From Planctomycetota bacterium (GTDB lineage: Bacteria > Planctomycetota > Phycisphaerae > Sedimentisphaerales > Anaerohalosphaeraceae): a stretch of DNA of 23,384 nucleotides. Shown one piece after another: positions 23,382-23,384 of the stretch. The DNA lies in contig QNBU01000001.1 of the NCBI GenBank assembly GCA_003644215.1, forward strand, positions 1 to 23,384. The letters run 5' to 3'. A program made the position numbers and the translations under genes. The notes under the pieces were generated by a model that made no database searches, was not told the origin of the DNA, and was given only the letters and a program-made list of their open reading frames with translations. Positions within the stretch are counted from its first letter, which is position 1. Every line of letters starts with the position of its first letter.

Positions 23382-23384
23382 TTT

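Overview
The window reads as a chromosomal segment of a Gram-negative-type, saccharolytic bacterium, most likely a planctomycete close to the Phycisphaerae. This is inferred from lipoprotein and secreted-protein signals, a UroD-like/Gfo-Idh/RpiB-like sugar cluster, two GroELs around one GroES, a giant coiled-coil gene, and GC-rich palindromes in the gaps. No rRNA or marker protein proves the lineage.

Layout. (1) Positions 1-4999, plus strand: a tightly packed cluster with the end of an unidentified gene (possibly a transketolase C-terminal half), a UroD/MtaA-like protein, a calcineurin-like phosphoesterase lipoprotein, an RpiB/LacAB-like isomerase, a secreted protein that is probably a beta-propeller, and a Gfo/Idh/MocA oxidoreductase. 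A decayed gene follows at about 5008-5362. (2) Positions 5385-11306, minus strand: a chaperone operon read as groEL (GGM tail), groES, groEL (no GGM tail), dnaJ, grpE, fmdB-type zinc ribbon. (3) Positions 11653-13958, minus strand: a COQ7-like di-iron protein, a lipoprotein and a homocysteine S-methyltransferase-like protein, led by a promoter that overlaps the divergent dapB promoter. (4) Positions 14063-15768, plus strand: dapB and a typical 2-Cys peroxiredoxin. (5) Positions 15881-22954, minus strand: one 2357-residue Gln/Glu-rich coiled-coil protein with long internal repeats, a consensus-like promoter and a leader of about 200 nt. (6) A tRNA-Pro(GGG) with its own promoter at the right edge.

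How the genes work together. The left cluster looks like a small carbohydrate-use module: an exported sugar-binding or sugar-cleaving protein, an exported phosphatase, and cytoplasmic oxidoreductase and isomerase steps. The middle is a protein-folding operon combining the GroE system with the DnaK co-chaperones; dnaK and hrcA are not in the window and no CIRCE operator was seen. The most unusual item is the giant coiled-coil gene. It has no ATPase motif, membrane segment or export signal, so a cytoplasmic structural or scaffolding role is the simplest guess, without direct evidence.

No defence system, integrase, insertion sequence or CRISPR array was seen.
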